Shown here: positions 8,715 through 17,577 of the stretch, piece by piece
How positions within the stretch are numbered: position 1 is the stretch's first letter
How the letters are laid out: the number at the start of each line of letters is the position of its first letter
Assembly (NCBI GenBank): GCA_016719605.1
Contig: JADJYW010000012.1
Span: forward strand, 124,001 to 188,000
DNA: 64,000 nucleotides
Direction: 5' to 3'
From: Lewinellaceae bacterium
Lineage (GTDB): Bacteria > Bacteroidota > Bacteroidia > Chitinophagales > Saprospiraceae
Position numbers and translations under genes: made by a program
The notes under the pieces: generated by a model
Told to the model about the DNA's origin: nothing
Databases searched by the model: none
Seen by the model: only the letters and a program-made list of their open reading frames with translations

Positions 8715-9407
8715 TTATTTGCCTCCAGCGCGGTAAATATACTTTTCGATCTCCCGCCAGTCGTTTGAGGACTGATCGGCAAAGTCCCGGCGCATGCGTT
8801 CGTAGGCCGCAAGCGCAGCCTCTTTGTTTCCCTGGAACTCGTGGAGTAGGCCGAGTTTTTTCAGGTAAACACTGGCCAATTGGTCGTGGTTGCCGGAGTT
8901 GGAGGCCTTCTCGTAGTACTGGATAGCCTTGTCAAAATCCTTCTTTTCGGAGTAGCAATCGCCCAATACCCCGTTTTTCATGATCGGGAGCAGGTCGCCA
9001 TCGGCATCAAAATCTTCCAGATATTTGATGGCGTTGTCGAAGTCGCCCATTTGCAAGTAGCAGATACCGGCGTAGTATTTGGACAAGTTACCGGCTTTCG
9101 AGCTGCCATATTTATCAATAATGCCGAGAAAACCTTCGTATCCGCCGCCGGGATTTTCGAGGGCCAGTTGAAAGGAATCGCGGTCAAATTGAATTTGTGC
9201 CTGCCACATGACGTTGACGGCCTCTTTTTGTTGGGGTTCTGCGACGAGCACTTTGTACCCCCACCAGCCCAGGACGAGCAGGGCGATACCGCCTATTGCA
9301 TACAGCAGCAGGTTTTGATTGGTTTCCCAAAAAGGACGTGCTGATCCTGTTACCTCTTGTACCTCTACCTGAGCGTCGTCCGCCTTGGATGTTTTGCGTT
9401 TTGCCAT
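8715..9407 (-). CDS. Membrane-anchored TPR protein (YfgM-like)
   Basis: A protein of 230 residues. A short basic N-terminus (MAKRKTSKADD) is followed by one membrane helix at about 33-52 (LLLYAIGGIALLVLGWWGYK). TPR repeats then run from about 95 to 215 (AGICYLQMGDFDNAIKYLEDF, LGDCYSEKKDFDKAIQYYEKA, LGLLHEFQGNKEAALAAYERM). The architecture is that of YfgM/tetratricopeptide ancillary subunits found near the Sec translocon and outer-membrane assembly in other bacteria. A scaffold role is inferred. A good promoter lies 58 bases upstream. Confidence 0.75.
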   Translation of the reverse strand: MAKRKTSKADDAQVEVQEVTGSARPFWETNQNLLLYAIGGIALLVLGWWGYKVLVAEPQQKEAVNVMWQAQIQFDRDSFQLALENPGGGYEGFLGIIDKYGSSKAGNLSKYYAGICYLQMGDFDNAIKYLEDFDADGDLLPIMKNGVLGDCYSEKKDFDKAIQYYEKASNSGNHDQLASVYLKKLGLLHEFQGNKEAALAAYERMRRDFADQSSNDWREIEKYIYRAGGK

Positions 9408-9464
9408 TGTCTGTTGAAAATTATGAGATGTTGACTTTTTTCAATGCCTTTCCAAAAAGGCGTG

Positions 9465-9493
9465 CAAAAGTACGGAAAGTTTGTTTCGGGCAA
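9465..9493 (-). promoter_or_regulatory. Promoter of the TPR membrane protein gene
   Basis: Minus strand TTG (9493-9491), 18 bases, TACTTTTG (9472-9465): a full match to the Bacteroidota consensus, giving a 5' leader of roughly 50 bases. Confidence 0.65.
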
Positions 9494-9521
9494 GGGGTAG
9501 AATAAAAATTGTGTTTTTTCT

Positions 9522-11099
9522 TCACTGCTTCCGCAGATACTCAATCAGCGCAAGCCGAACGTCGTTGCGCAGATCACCCTTGTCCTTGGTATCCGGCCGG
9601 ATAAGCCGCAGCACATCGGGATTGGTAGTGCCCTTGCCGTCGGCAGTGGATTCGGTTTTCAGGAAATCCATGTTGGTTTCCAGACCTGTGAGCAGGAAGT
9701 CGCCCAGAACAACGCGGTAGATTTTTTTGGGGTCGAGCGGGGCGTTTCCAATGAGCCAGCGGTTGTTCGCCTCGTCGCGGGTGATGCGCCCCAGGTGGAG
9801 GTAGCCACCCTTTCCCTTGTTTTTCAAGCCTGCATCCAGGGTGCGCTGGAGGAGGTTGCCGCGCATTTCCACCTCCGCAATACTGCCGCCAAAGGGCAAC
9901 ATGCGCACGATGTCCAATTCGGTGAGGGCGCCGTTGAGCACGTCATCTACGCGGATAGAACCTCCATTCAGGATGCCGCACTCGGGGTTGGTTTTGGCCA
10001 CCGAAAACATAGCGTTCAGGATCATCTGGCCCACCGGCGCCTGCCCGTGCCGGACGGCAGCCTCCCGGCAGTCGAGCGGTTCCTTCAAATCGGTCACTTT
10101 TTTTCCGGCATCGAAGCCGGCAGTAGCCAACGATTCGCTTTTGATTTTTTCCCACTTGGCCACGACATGCGCTGTGGAGGATTCGGACGGGATTTTGTCG
10201 TCTATGCGGCGCAGTTCAGACTTGACGGTGGTTGCGCCGGTTTTTTTGTTGTGGCGCAGGGTATGGACATACACGGTACGGGCATTGGCATCGGCCTTGG
10301 CCACGGTGGCTTTACCTACGCGGTGCAGCATGTTGTCGTGGTCGTGTCCGCCCATGATGAGCGGTACATCGGGCAGCATGGCGGCGAGTTTCAGGTCGTC
10401 CTCCACGTCCAGGTGGGTGAGGCCGACGCGAATGTCGGTCTTGCCGAGCAATTCCGCGTGCGCCCGCTTAGCTTCGGGCAGCGGATCGGTGTAGGCCACG
10501 AAGGGTTTTTGGCCCGAGGTCACCAGCACGCCGAAGACACCGAGTTTGACGGTGGTACCGTCGGCATCTTTGGCCTCCACAACGACATAGTCGGGGCAGG
10601 ATTCGGTGCTGCCGTCGGGCCGTTTTTTGGCAAATGGCCGCGTAGTGTTCCCTGTTACCTGCCGGGCATTGGCGGCAATCCAGGTGAATTTGGACTCGTC
10701 CAGCCGGGCCTGCAGGTCTTCGTAGTCGTAGTCGAATTCGTGGTTTCCGAATACCGCCCAGTCCAATCCGAGCGCATTCAGGGTTTCTACCATTTGTTTG
10801 CCGCGGATGCGCTTGCCCTCGTGCCGGAGGGTGCCGATGACCGACGGACTGATGAAATCGCCGGCGAGTACGGTGAAGGTGTTGGGGTTTTTGGCCAACA
10901 GGCTTTTGCGCAGCATCGCTACGCGGGCCAGTCCGCCGGTATTGTCGCTGAGTGGTGCGATTTCGTACACGTCGTTTAATTGGAGGAAGACGATTTCGAT
11001 CATGCCGTCGTCTTTGCCGGCGGTGGCTGCTCGGCGCGCGGGGTCGCAGGCTGCGAGGGTAAGGAAAAGCAGGGCGAGGAAGAGGAGGTGTTTTTTCAT
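9522..11099 (-). CDS. 5'-nucleotidase / metallophosphatase lipoprotein
   Basis: A protein of 525 residues. It has a lipoprotein signal (LTLAAC, Cys18), then a calcineurin-like metallophosphoesterase domain with the metal ligands in LQLNDVYEI, LAGDFISPS, FGNHEFDYD and MGGHDHDNM (residues about 40-260). A C-terminal 5'-nucleotidase substrate-binding domain (about 340-520) follows, with GGSIRVDD and GDFLLTG. The family hydrolyses extracellular nucleotides or UDP-sugars to release phosphate. Unlike UshA, which has the ...HTND Asn-Asp, here the first motif is LNDVYE, a common Bacteroidota variant. The product is probably anchored in the outer membrane or periplasm. Confidence 0.85.
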   Translation of the reverse strand: MKKHLLFLALLFLTLAACDPARRAATAGKDDGMIEIVFLQLNDVYEIAPLSDNTGGLARVAMLRKSLLAKNPNTFTVLAGDFISPSVIGTLRHEGKRIRGKQMVETLNALGLDWAVFGNHEFDYDYEDLQARLDESKFTWIAANARQVTGNTTRPFAKKRPDGSTESCPDYVVVEAKDADGTTVKLGVFGVLVTSGQKPFVAYTDPLPEAKRAHAELLGKTDIRVGLTHLDVEDDLKLAAMLPDVPLIMGGHDHDNMLHRVGKATVAKADANARTVYVHTLRHNKKTGATTVKSELRRIDDKIPSESSTAHVVAKWEKIKSESLATAGFDAGKKVTDLKEPLDCREAAVRHGQAPVGQMILNAMFSVAKTNPECGILNGGSIRVDDVLNGALTELDIVRMLPFGGSIAEVEMRGNLLQRTLDAGLKNKGKGGYLHLGRITRDEANNRWLIGNAPLDPKKIYRVVLGDFLLTGLETNMDFLKTESTADGKGTTNPDVLRLIRPDTKDKGDLRNDVRLALIEYLRKQ

Positions 11100-11188
11100 G
11101 GCGTATGTTTTTATCGGTGAACAACGTCGGGACTGGTTCCGGTAAAAAGTTGATTTGCGGGTCGGTATCGCGTGCTTCCGGGCAGAAT

Positions 11189-12517
11189 TTACAGATACCG
11201 TTGCACGATATTTTCCAGCAATTCCTGTTTGCCGCTGCGCAGGGGAGGCTCTCCGCTTTCGCCGGCGATACGGTGCAGGTCATTCAAATCGAGTTGGCCG
11301 GACTCGAACCGATGCCCGTCGCCGCTATCGAAAGAGGCGTATCGCTCCCGGCGAATTTGCCGGTAGGGTGATTTTTCCAAAACGGCGACTGCCGCAAGCA
11401 GGGCGCGGGCGAACGCATCCATGCCGCCGATGTGGGCATGGAAAAGGTCGTCCGGATCGGTTGAGTTGCGGCGGATTTTAGCGTCGAAGTTGATGCCGCC
11501 GCCCTGTAGCCCCCCCGATTCGAGGAGGACGAGCATGGCCTCGGTCAGTTCGAGTGCGTTGTTGGGAAACTGGTCGGTGTCCCAGCCATTTTGGTAATCG
11601 CCCCGGTTGGCATCCATGCTGCCGAGCATGCCCGCATCGGCAGCCACCTGGAGTTCGTGCGGGAAACTGTGTTGGGCCAGCGTAGCATGATTGACTTCGA
11701 TGTTCAGTTTGAAATCGTGGGTAAGCCCGTATTCCCGAAGAAAACCAATAGTAGTGGCGGCGTCGAAGTCGTATTGGTGTTTGCTGGGTTCCATCGGTTT
11801 GGGTTCGATGAAAAACGTGCCGGTGAATCCCTGGGCGCGTGCGTAGTCTTTGGCTATATGGAGGAATCGCGCCAGGTGGTCCTGTTCGCGTTTCATATCG
11901 GTGTTCAGGAGGGAGAGGTAGCCTTCGCGCCCGCCCCAGAACACATAATTTTCGCCGCCGAGGGCAATGGTCAGGTCGAGCGCCGTTTTTACCTGTGCAC
12001 CGGCGCGAGCCACCACGGCAAAGTCGGGGTTGGTAGCGGCACCGTTCATGTAGCGCGGGTGGCTGAACAAGTTGGCGGTACCCCAGAGCACACGCACCCC
12101 GGAGTCGGCCATTTTCGCCCGGGCATATTCGCCGATGGCGTGTAGCCGCCGCTCGCTTTCGGTCGGCGTATCGGCTTCGGCTACGAGATCGAAATCGTGA
12201 AAACAGAAGAAGGGGAGGCCCAGTTTGGTGATAAACTCGAACGCGGCGTCCATTTTGTCCCGGGCTTGTTGCAGCGGATCGGCTGCTTGCAGCCAGGGGA
12301 GTGCCTTCGTCGGCGCACCAAAAGGATCGGCGCCCGTACTGCCGAGTGTGTGCCAGTAGGCTGCGGCAAATCGAAAGTATTCGCGCATGGTCTTGCCGGC
12401 CACTACGCGGTTTTCGTCGTAGAACCGAAATGCCAGCGGGTTGTCGGTTTCGGGGCCTTCGTATCGGATTTTTCCGATGCCCGGGAAGTATTCGTTGTTG
12501 CCGAGGAGGATGTGCAT
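11189..12517 (-). CDS. xylA: Xylose isomerase
   Basis: A protein of 442 residues, the usual length for class II xylose isomerases, interconverting D-xylose and D-xylulose. The start at 12517 gives MHILLGNNEYFPGIGKIRYEG, which matches the family N-terminus; the open frame upstream overlaps the previous gene and is not conserved. Visible motifs are FCFHDFDL (catalytic His/Asp pair), VFWGGREGY, FIEPKPMEP, NIEVNHATLAQHSFPHEL and GSMDANRGD (metal ligands). No xylulokinase or xylose transporter is adjacent. It follows the dynamin-like gene by 58 bases and may be the last gene of that minus-strand run. Confidence 0.93.
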   Translation of the reverse strand: MHILLGNNEYFPGIGKIRYEGPETDNPLAFRFYDENRVVAGKTMREYFRFAAAYWHTLGSTGADPFGAPTKALPWLQAADPLQQARDKMDAAFEFITKLGLPFFCFHDFDLVAEADTPTESERRLHAIGEYARAKMADSGVRVLWGTANLFSHPRYMNGAATNPDFAVVARAGAQVKTALDLTIALGGENYVFWGGREGYLSLLNTDMKREQDHLARFLHIAKDYARAQGFTGTFFIEPKPMEPSKHQYDFDAATTIGFLREYGLTHDFKLNIEVNHATLAQHSFPHELQVAADAGMLGSMDANRGDYQNGWDTDQFPNNALELTEAMLVLLESGGLQGGGINFDAKIRRNSTDPDDLFHAHIGGMDAFARALLAAVAVLEKSPYRQIRRERYASFDSGDGHRFESGQLDLNDLHRIAGESGEPPLRSGKQELLENIVQRYL

Positions 12518-12575
12518 GGTGTGGTAAAATTGAAGCGCGAAAATACGGTATGCCTCCCGGTGTTCGGGTATTTGA

Positions 12576-14291
12576 TTATTTGATTTCCAGTTCTCCTTCC
12601 AGTGTATCGAAACGCTTGCGCAGGGTTTCGTACTGCTCATCAAATTGGGCAATTTGTTTTTCCTCGTTGGCGAGCAAGGCATCCAGGTCTGTGAAATTAT
12701 CACTGATGCGGCTTTTTATGGTGCGCACATATCCGGTGAGTTTATCGCGCAGGGTTTGTTCCATGCGGCTGCGTCCCTGTGCGATTTCCTCGAAGTATCC
12801 ACCGACAATTTTGCGCCGCTGCAAGCCCGCCGTGATCCCCGCAAACAACAGTCCGACGCCTGTGAGTACGCCGCCGGTAATGTCGAATACAGCCGTTTGG
12901 GTGACGGCCGCAAGGATGATTCCGATGACGGCCACACCGCTACCGGCGGCTATGTTGGGCGAAATGCTGGTATTTTCAGGAAACAGGCGGGTGTCGGTAA
13001 AACTCTCTGCGCGGGACATGAACCGCCCGAACGCTTCCTGAAGGTCTTTGAGCACAGTAGCGCGTTTGTCCGAAATGTCTTCAAAAATATAGGAATCGTT
13101 TTTTACGACCGTGTTCGTGCTGGCCTTGATTTTCAGGTCAATCATTTTAGCCATTTGCTGCACGCTGTCAGCCAGGTCCACCACGCCGTCGCTGAGTTTG
13201 GCCTTGAGTTCGGCGTTCAGGTTGGTCTCCAGTTTTTTGGCCAGTTCGTCGAGCCAGTCTTTGATGGAGGCCTGTTTGCTGAAAATTCCGAGAAAGGAGC
13301 GGCGGAGCATAGCCGGGAACGAAAGTCCGTCGCTCAGTTCGTTGCCGATTTGCTTGGTAATGCGGTCGTAGCCGTTCAGCAGGTTTTCGATGAGTACCTG
13401 GCTTTGGTGGTTGCTTTTGGCTTCCTGATGGTCGAGGGTTTGTTGCACATCGATGCGGAAGGCTCCGTCGGCGCGGAATTGCTCGGCGCGGGTATCGAGG
13501 TCCTGACGGATGCGGGCGAGGATGCTGCGCGAGGTCGTCAGGTTGTTTTGCAATTTCATGGCTGCGCCGCGCCCGCCGGTGACGTGGGTGCGGATGTAGT
13601 CCCGTATGGTGGAAAATCCGCTTTCGTCAAACCGGCCTTCCTGTTCGGCTTTGGCGCTGGTGGCGAAAATGGTTGGCTCCGGCAAGCCGCGTTTTTGGGC
13701 AAAATCGTAGAGCCCGCGCTCGTTCACGGCGAGGTCGTCTGCCGGGAGCAGGTCTTTTTGCTGCAATACAAAAATGATCTTCTTGTGTCAGTCTGCATGG
13801 ATAAATTCAAAAAAATCCCAAGCCGACTGTCGGTACGGGTTTTTGGCTTCAAAAACAAAAATAACCAGATCGCTGGCCGGGATGAATCCCTCGGTAATTT
13901 CCTGATGGCGCTCCACGATGGAGTTGGTACCGGGGGTATCCACGATGGCGATATCGCGCAGGATATCGGCGGGCAGGAAAATTTTTTTCAGATAGGGGTT
14001 TACCACCACGGTTTGCGGCGGCTCGCCGAAAAGAATTTGCTGGATGGTGTCGGTCATAGGCTGGGGCGCCACGGCGCAAATCTCCTGTTCCAGCAGGGCA
14101 TTCACAAAACTGCTTTTGCCCGCCTTCACTTCGCCAACAATGACGAACATGTAGGGTTCGGACATGCGGTTGCGCAGTTCGCCCACGGTAGCCGTGAGTT
14201 CCTGATGGCCGATGGCCTGCGTCAGGCTGTGGAGGTCTTTGACGGCGTCCTCTACGCGGACGCGCAATGCCTGGGTACGTTGGTTGAGCAT
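12576..14291 (-). pseudogene. Dynamin-like GTPase interrupted by an in-frame TGA
   Basis: The two pieces are in the same frame and are separated by a single TGA codon (13790-13788, about codon 168). The expected residue is Trp, giving HADWHKKIIFVLQQKDLL, so one G-to-A change explains the break. The GTPase domain shows the P-loop GEVKAGKSSFVNAL (about 33-46), the switch region QPMTDTIQQ, the G3 motif DTPGTNS and a G4-like QQKD. The C-terminal half is helical with two hydrophobic segments (near GSGVAVIGIILAAVTQ and ITGGVLTGVGLLFAGITAG), as in bacterial dynamin-like proteins that remodel membranes. Full length would be about 571 residues. The start at 14291 is the first ATG after the upstream stop. 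Confidence 0.8.
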
Positions 14292-14338
14292 CTGCTGTAT
14301 GGATTCGATTGGCTGAATTGATTTTCGATTACAAGCGG

Positions 14339-15811
14339 TCAATTTAGTTTTCGTACGATCAGTTCGCCCTGAAAAAGAGCATGTTGTACCAGCAAGTTGG
14401 CAAATTTTTCTGCCTGTCGGGACGCTGCAGACTCTGTTTGGTACACATCGCCCACGCGGACCAGGTAGCCGATACCGTCGCCGAGGCAACTTTTGGGCAT
14501 GACGTCACTTTCGATACCCTGGCGCTGCAGCGCGGTTGCGCGCTCTTCGGCGAGGGCCTTGTTCACGAAGGTGTTGTCCTGCAATACCCAGCCTTGTTTT
14601 TTTCGGAACCTGGCACAAGGGTCGCCGGCGGGTTCCGGTTCGTCTTCGTTGCCGGACAAGTTGATGGTGGAAATTTCGTCCTGCGTTTTGCCGCCGGGTT
14701 TCGGTATCGCCGGCATTTCAGATGATGTCGGTTCGGCAGCGTTTGCCGGTTCCGGGTACGGCTTGGGGATGCCGGGCGGATCGCGCGTTTGTTCGCCTTC
14801 GTACAGGTAGCCGTACTGGTCCTCGGGGTTTTCTTCGGGGCGCTCCACAATGTCGCGCACGTCGTCGGCACGGATGGTGAGCACGCGGTAGCCGAGCGGG
14901 ACAATGGCGAGGAGCGCCAGCACAAACACCCATTTTTGTACGCTTTGGCCGGTCATGTAGCGGCCGAAGGCGGTATCGCTGCTGCCGAGGGGGCGCGTGA
15001 AGGCTTTCAGAATCGGGTCGAGAAGGAGGTAGCGCAGGGGGCGTGCCGTTTTGTTCCAGGCTTGGGTGACCTGGTTTGGTATGGCGGGGCGGTAGCGGCC
15101 CAGCATGCCGACATTGCCCGACACGCTGCGGTACCAGTCCCGTTGGGTGACCCACTGCACCATGCGCCGGTCTTTGCCGTAAATGCCAAGTCGGGAGGGG
15201 GTAGCCAACACGCGCACGGCGCCTTTGTCCGATACCAGGGCCAACCCGAAACCATTGTACACGCACTGGCTTTTCAATGCCTGCAAATACGGGTCGGTAG
15301 GTGCGGGGAATACGTCGTCGGCCAGGGCAATCCACTGTTCGTCGGCGAAGTATCGCTTGAACTGCTCAATGGCATAGATGTAACGGTATTTCCGCCAGTT
15401 GCGCATGGTGAAATACCAGCCTAAAAAGCCGGTCAGCCAGGCGCCCAGCACGAAGCCGAGGTTGCCCGCCCATTGCAGACTAACCAGCCAGGGCAGGCGC
15501 AGGGCGTACGCAGCAGCGTAGGCCACGGCGGCAACCACAGCGCCGAATGCGAGACAGTCCCAGGTGAAATACACCACGTTGAGTTTGAATTTGACCTCCT
15601 CGGATTTGTCCATAGAGGTCGCCTCGTAGGTACATACAAACGGGTTGCCGTCGTCCTTGCGAAACGACAACATACCGTCGGCGACTAAGCCGCCGGCGCT
15701 TACGTTGTCCAGTTCCGTGTGCACAGATTCCGGGCGGTACTCGTAGCGATACCGGTAAAATTCTTTCAGGTAGGGTAAAAAAGCCCGTTTGATGTCGTCT
15801 TCGGTCAGCAT
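14339..15811 (-). CDS. Membrane protein with C-terminal SPOR-like domain
   Basis: A protein of 490 residues that I do not recognise as a named family. Two membrane helices lie at about 85-105 (AVVAAVAYAAAYAL) and 115-135 (LGFVLGAWLTGFLGWYF), and a third at about 300-318 (WVFVLALLAIVPLGYRVL). A Pro/Glu-rich linker (about 335-405) precedes a C-terminal domain, about 415-490, with SPOR-like features: GWVLQDNTFVNKALAEERATALQRQG and YLVRVGDVYQTESAASRQAEK. The ATG follows the stop of the DUF6340 gene directly (TAA then ATG), and the dynamin-like gene starts 48 bases after its end, so the three are one operon. A periplasmic peptidoglycan-contacting role is inferred from the SPOR-like end. Confidence 0.65.
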   Translation of the reverse strand: MLTEDDIKRAFLPYLKEFYRYRYEYRPESVHTELDNVSAGGLVADGMLSFRKDDGNPFVCTYEATSMDKSEEVKFKLNVVYFTWDCLAFGAVVAAVAYAAAYALRLPWLVSLQWAGNLGFVLGAWLTGFLGWYFTMRNWRKYRYIYAIEQFKRYFADEQWIALADDVFPAPTDPYLQALKSQCVYNGFGLALVSDKGAVRVLATPSRLGIYGKDRRMVQWVTQRDWYRSVSGNVGMLGRYRPAIPNQVTQAWNKTARPLRYLLLDPILKAFTRPLGSSDTAFGRYMTGQSVQKWVFVLALLAIVPLGYRVLTIRADDVRDIVERPEENPEDQYGYLYEGEQTRDPPGIPKPYPEPANAAEPTSSEMPAIPKPGGKTQDEISTINLSGNEDEPEPAGDPCARFRKKQGWVLQDNTFVNKALAEERATALQRQGIESDVMPKSCLGDGIGYLVRVGDVYQTESAASRQAEKFANLLVQHALFQGELIVRKLN

Positions 15812-16867
15812 TTATACCTTTTTGTTCATCTGGTATTCGACCTTGCGGGCATCGTTTTGGCGCTGGCGGATCATCTCGATGTAGGTGCGGGCTTTTTTGT
15901 TGCCGTACTTCGTCCACGATTTTTCGGCCCACTCCAGCGCGATGTCGAGGTTACCTTTCACTTCGGCGACAATGGCCATATTGTAGGCTGCCCGTCCGGC
16001 GGCTTTGGGGTTGTCGGTGGCGGTTAATTCTATTTTTTTCCAGATTTCTGCGGCACGGTCCCAGTCGCCGCCCTGGGCAAAGCGGGTAGCCTGGGCCATT
16101 TGGCTTTTGAATCCCTTGGCTTTCGGGTAGTACTGCCTGGTGATTTGCACAAACACCGGCGCGATGCGCATGCCGTATTCCTGTCCGACGATGAACGACA
16201 CTTTGCGCGTGACGGACACCTGCGACGGCAGGTTGGAGATTGCTGCCCGCTCGGTGGAGCCGGTAGCGGTGTTTTGTAAATACTCGTCGGTGACCACTTC
16301 GTCAAAAATGATCTTGGCCTTTGGGTCGTAAAATCGCCAGCCCATGCGCACGCCGGTGCGCATATCGGACACATAGTCCACCTTGGTTGTTATGGAGCCG
16401 TCCTTGTTTTTTTGTCTGTTTTCGCGGCGGCGTGCGGAGGCGTTATTGTCCGAGTCGAACGACTCGATGCAGACCACGGCGTCGGCGGCATAGTCGGCGC
16501 AGATGCGTTCGACTTCGGCCCAGGGCAAGGGCGTGGGCAAACTTCCGCCGGCTTTGCTGCCTTCCATTTCGATACCGGTGCTGATGACCCGGAAGCGCGG
16601 TGTACGCTGCAGGGCGTCGGTAAGTCCGCGTACTGCTTCGGCGCGGCTTTGCCGGTCTTGCCCGATAGCCTCGCCGGTGAATAATCCTTCCAGTACGTTC
16701 GACCAGCCGTTCGAAGGCTTGCTGCGGTCCACGACGGCTACCTTGGCGATGTGGTCGGGTACCTTGAACTGGGCCGGTTGCAGCACCGTGAGGGAGGTAG
16801 ATTTCATGCAGCCGGAGAGGAGGGCTACGGCAAGGAGGGGCAGGAGGAGGTGGATTCGGTACGGCAT
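15812..16867 (-). CDS. DUF6340-type lipoprotein with TPR tail
   Basis: A protein of 351 residues with a lipoprotein signal (ALLSGCMKS, Cys20). The body begins with a strand/helix domain (VPDHIAKVAVVDRS, then AVRGLTDALQRTPRFRVIS and a conserved YAADAVVCIESFDSD). It ends with TPR-like helices from about 255 on (AAYNMAIVAEVKGNLDIALEWAEKS). This arrangement is that of the Bacteroidota DUF6340 lipoproteins, whose function is unknown. It is the first gene of the operon with the SPOR-like membrane protein and the dynamin-like GTPase. Stop and next start are adjacent, implying tight translational coupling. Confidence 0.7.
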   Translation of the reverse strand: MPYRIHLLLPLLAVALLSGCMKSTSLTVLQPAQFKVPDHIAKVAVVDRSKPSNGWSNVLEGLFTGEAIGQDRQSRAEAVRGLTDALQRTPRFRVISTGIEMEGSKAGGSLPTPLPWAEVERICADYAADAVVCIESFDSDNNASARRRENRQKNKDGSITTKVDYVSDMRTGVRMGWRFYDPKAKIIFDEVVTDEYLQNTATGSTERAAISNLPSQVSVTRKVSFIVGQEYGMRIAPVFVQITRQYYPKAKGFKSQMAQATRFAQGGDWDRAAEIWKKIELTATDNPKAAGRAAYNMAIVAEVKGNLDIALEWAEKSWTKYGNKKARTYIEMIRQRQNDARKVEYQMNKKV

Positions 16868-16933
16868 ATTGTTTCGGTTGTATGTCGGGATGGACGTTGG
16901 GGCGAAGGTCGCAAAAGTTGATTGCCTTATGTT

Positions 16934-17515
16934 TTAAAAAACCTTCCAATAGGCTTCATCCAGCGGCACATCGCAGTCGCCGATCCGGGGCATGTCGGCT
17001 TTTTCATAAAATTCGGTATCTATCCAGCGTTCGCCCTCCCGTTCCAAAATACGGATATGCTGCTCTTTTTGGGAAACGAAGACAATTTGGCGCAAGCTGG
17101 GGATTTTTTTATAGCAACGGGTCTTGGCTGTTTTATCCAGATATTCCGTAGAGTCAGACAGGATTTCGATTACCACGGAAGGGTTCAGGGTGGCTTTCAT
17201 GTTTTTCGTTGCCTGGTAGAATTTATGCTCGCCGCACACGATGAGCAGGTCAGGGTAAAACACGTTTTGGCATTCCGGAACGAAGAGCATGCGGTCGCCC
17301 GGATAAACCTTGCAGTCTTTATGCCGGAGGCAGTTGCCGAGTAAGACGTCGAGGTTGTGGACAATAGTGGCATGCTCCTCTGAGGTGTACGCCATTGCCT
17401 CGATTTTTCCGCCTATGAACTCGTTCCGCCCTTCGGCCTGGGCCTCCAAGGCGAAGTAATCGGCGAGGGTGACGGGCTTGGCCGTGTTTTCGACAGGTTG
17501 CGCTTTTGCTGTCAT
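16934..17515 (-). CDS. Uma2-family PD-(D/E)XK nuclease-like protein
   Basis: About 193 residues starting MTAKAQPVENTAKPV. The frame is open 11 codons further up, but that upstream start would lie at the promoter -7 element, so 17515 is preferred. Uma2 proteins have a restriction-endonuclease-like fold. Visible landmarks are YFALEAQAEGRNEFIGGKIEAMA (the family N-terminal motif), FYPDLLIVCGE (catalytic Asp), PSVVIEILSDSTEYLDKTAKTRCY (Glu and Lys of the core) and the final LDEAYWKVF. These genes are abundant in cyanobacteria and Bacteroidota and often exist as expanded paralogues; their natural substrate is not established. Confidence 0.85.
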   Translation of the reverse strand: MTAKAQPVENTAKPVTLADYFALEAQAEGRNEFIGGKIEAMAYTSEEHATIVHNLDVLLGNCLRHKDCKVYPGDRMLFVPECQNVFYPDLLIVCGEHKFYQATKNMKATLNPSVVIEILSDSTEYLDKTAKTRCYKKIPSLRQIVFVSQKEQHIRILEREGERWIDTEFYEKADMPRIGDCDVPLDEAYWKVF

Positions 17516-17545
17516 GGGTATGGTTTGTGTGCGTTCCCTTTTGTG

Positions 17546-17553
17546 CAAAAGTA
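17546..17553 (-). promoter_or_regulatory. -7 element of the Uma2 gene
   Basis: TACTTTTG on the minus strand (17553-17546) matches TAnnTTTG. No TTG lies at the normal distance, so it is weaker than the other promoters listed. Confidence 0.4.
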
Positions 17554-17577
17554 ACGTCTTCCATGTAAAACACGCGC

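Noticed and set aside
9795..10979. Long plus-strand open frame opposite the 5'-nucleotidase gene
   Set aside because: The minus-strand gene has unmistakable metallophosphatase motifs; high G+C makes antisense frames common here. The same applies to frames opposite the M16 and S8 genes (26773-28098, 45073-46380).
13785..13793. Stop-codon reassignment (TGA as Trp) or selenocysteine
   Set aside because: TGA ends many other genes in the window (aguA, aguB, DUF4442, YkuK), Trp is coded by TGG throughout, and no selenocysteine element or family precedent is seen.
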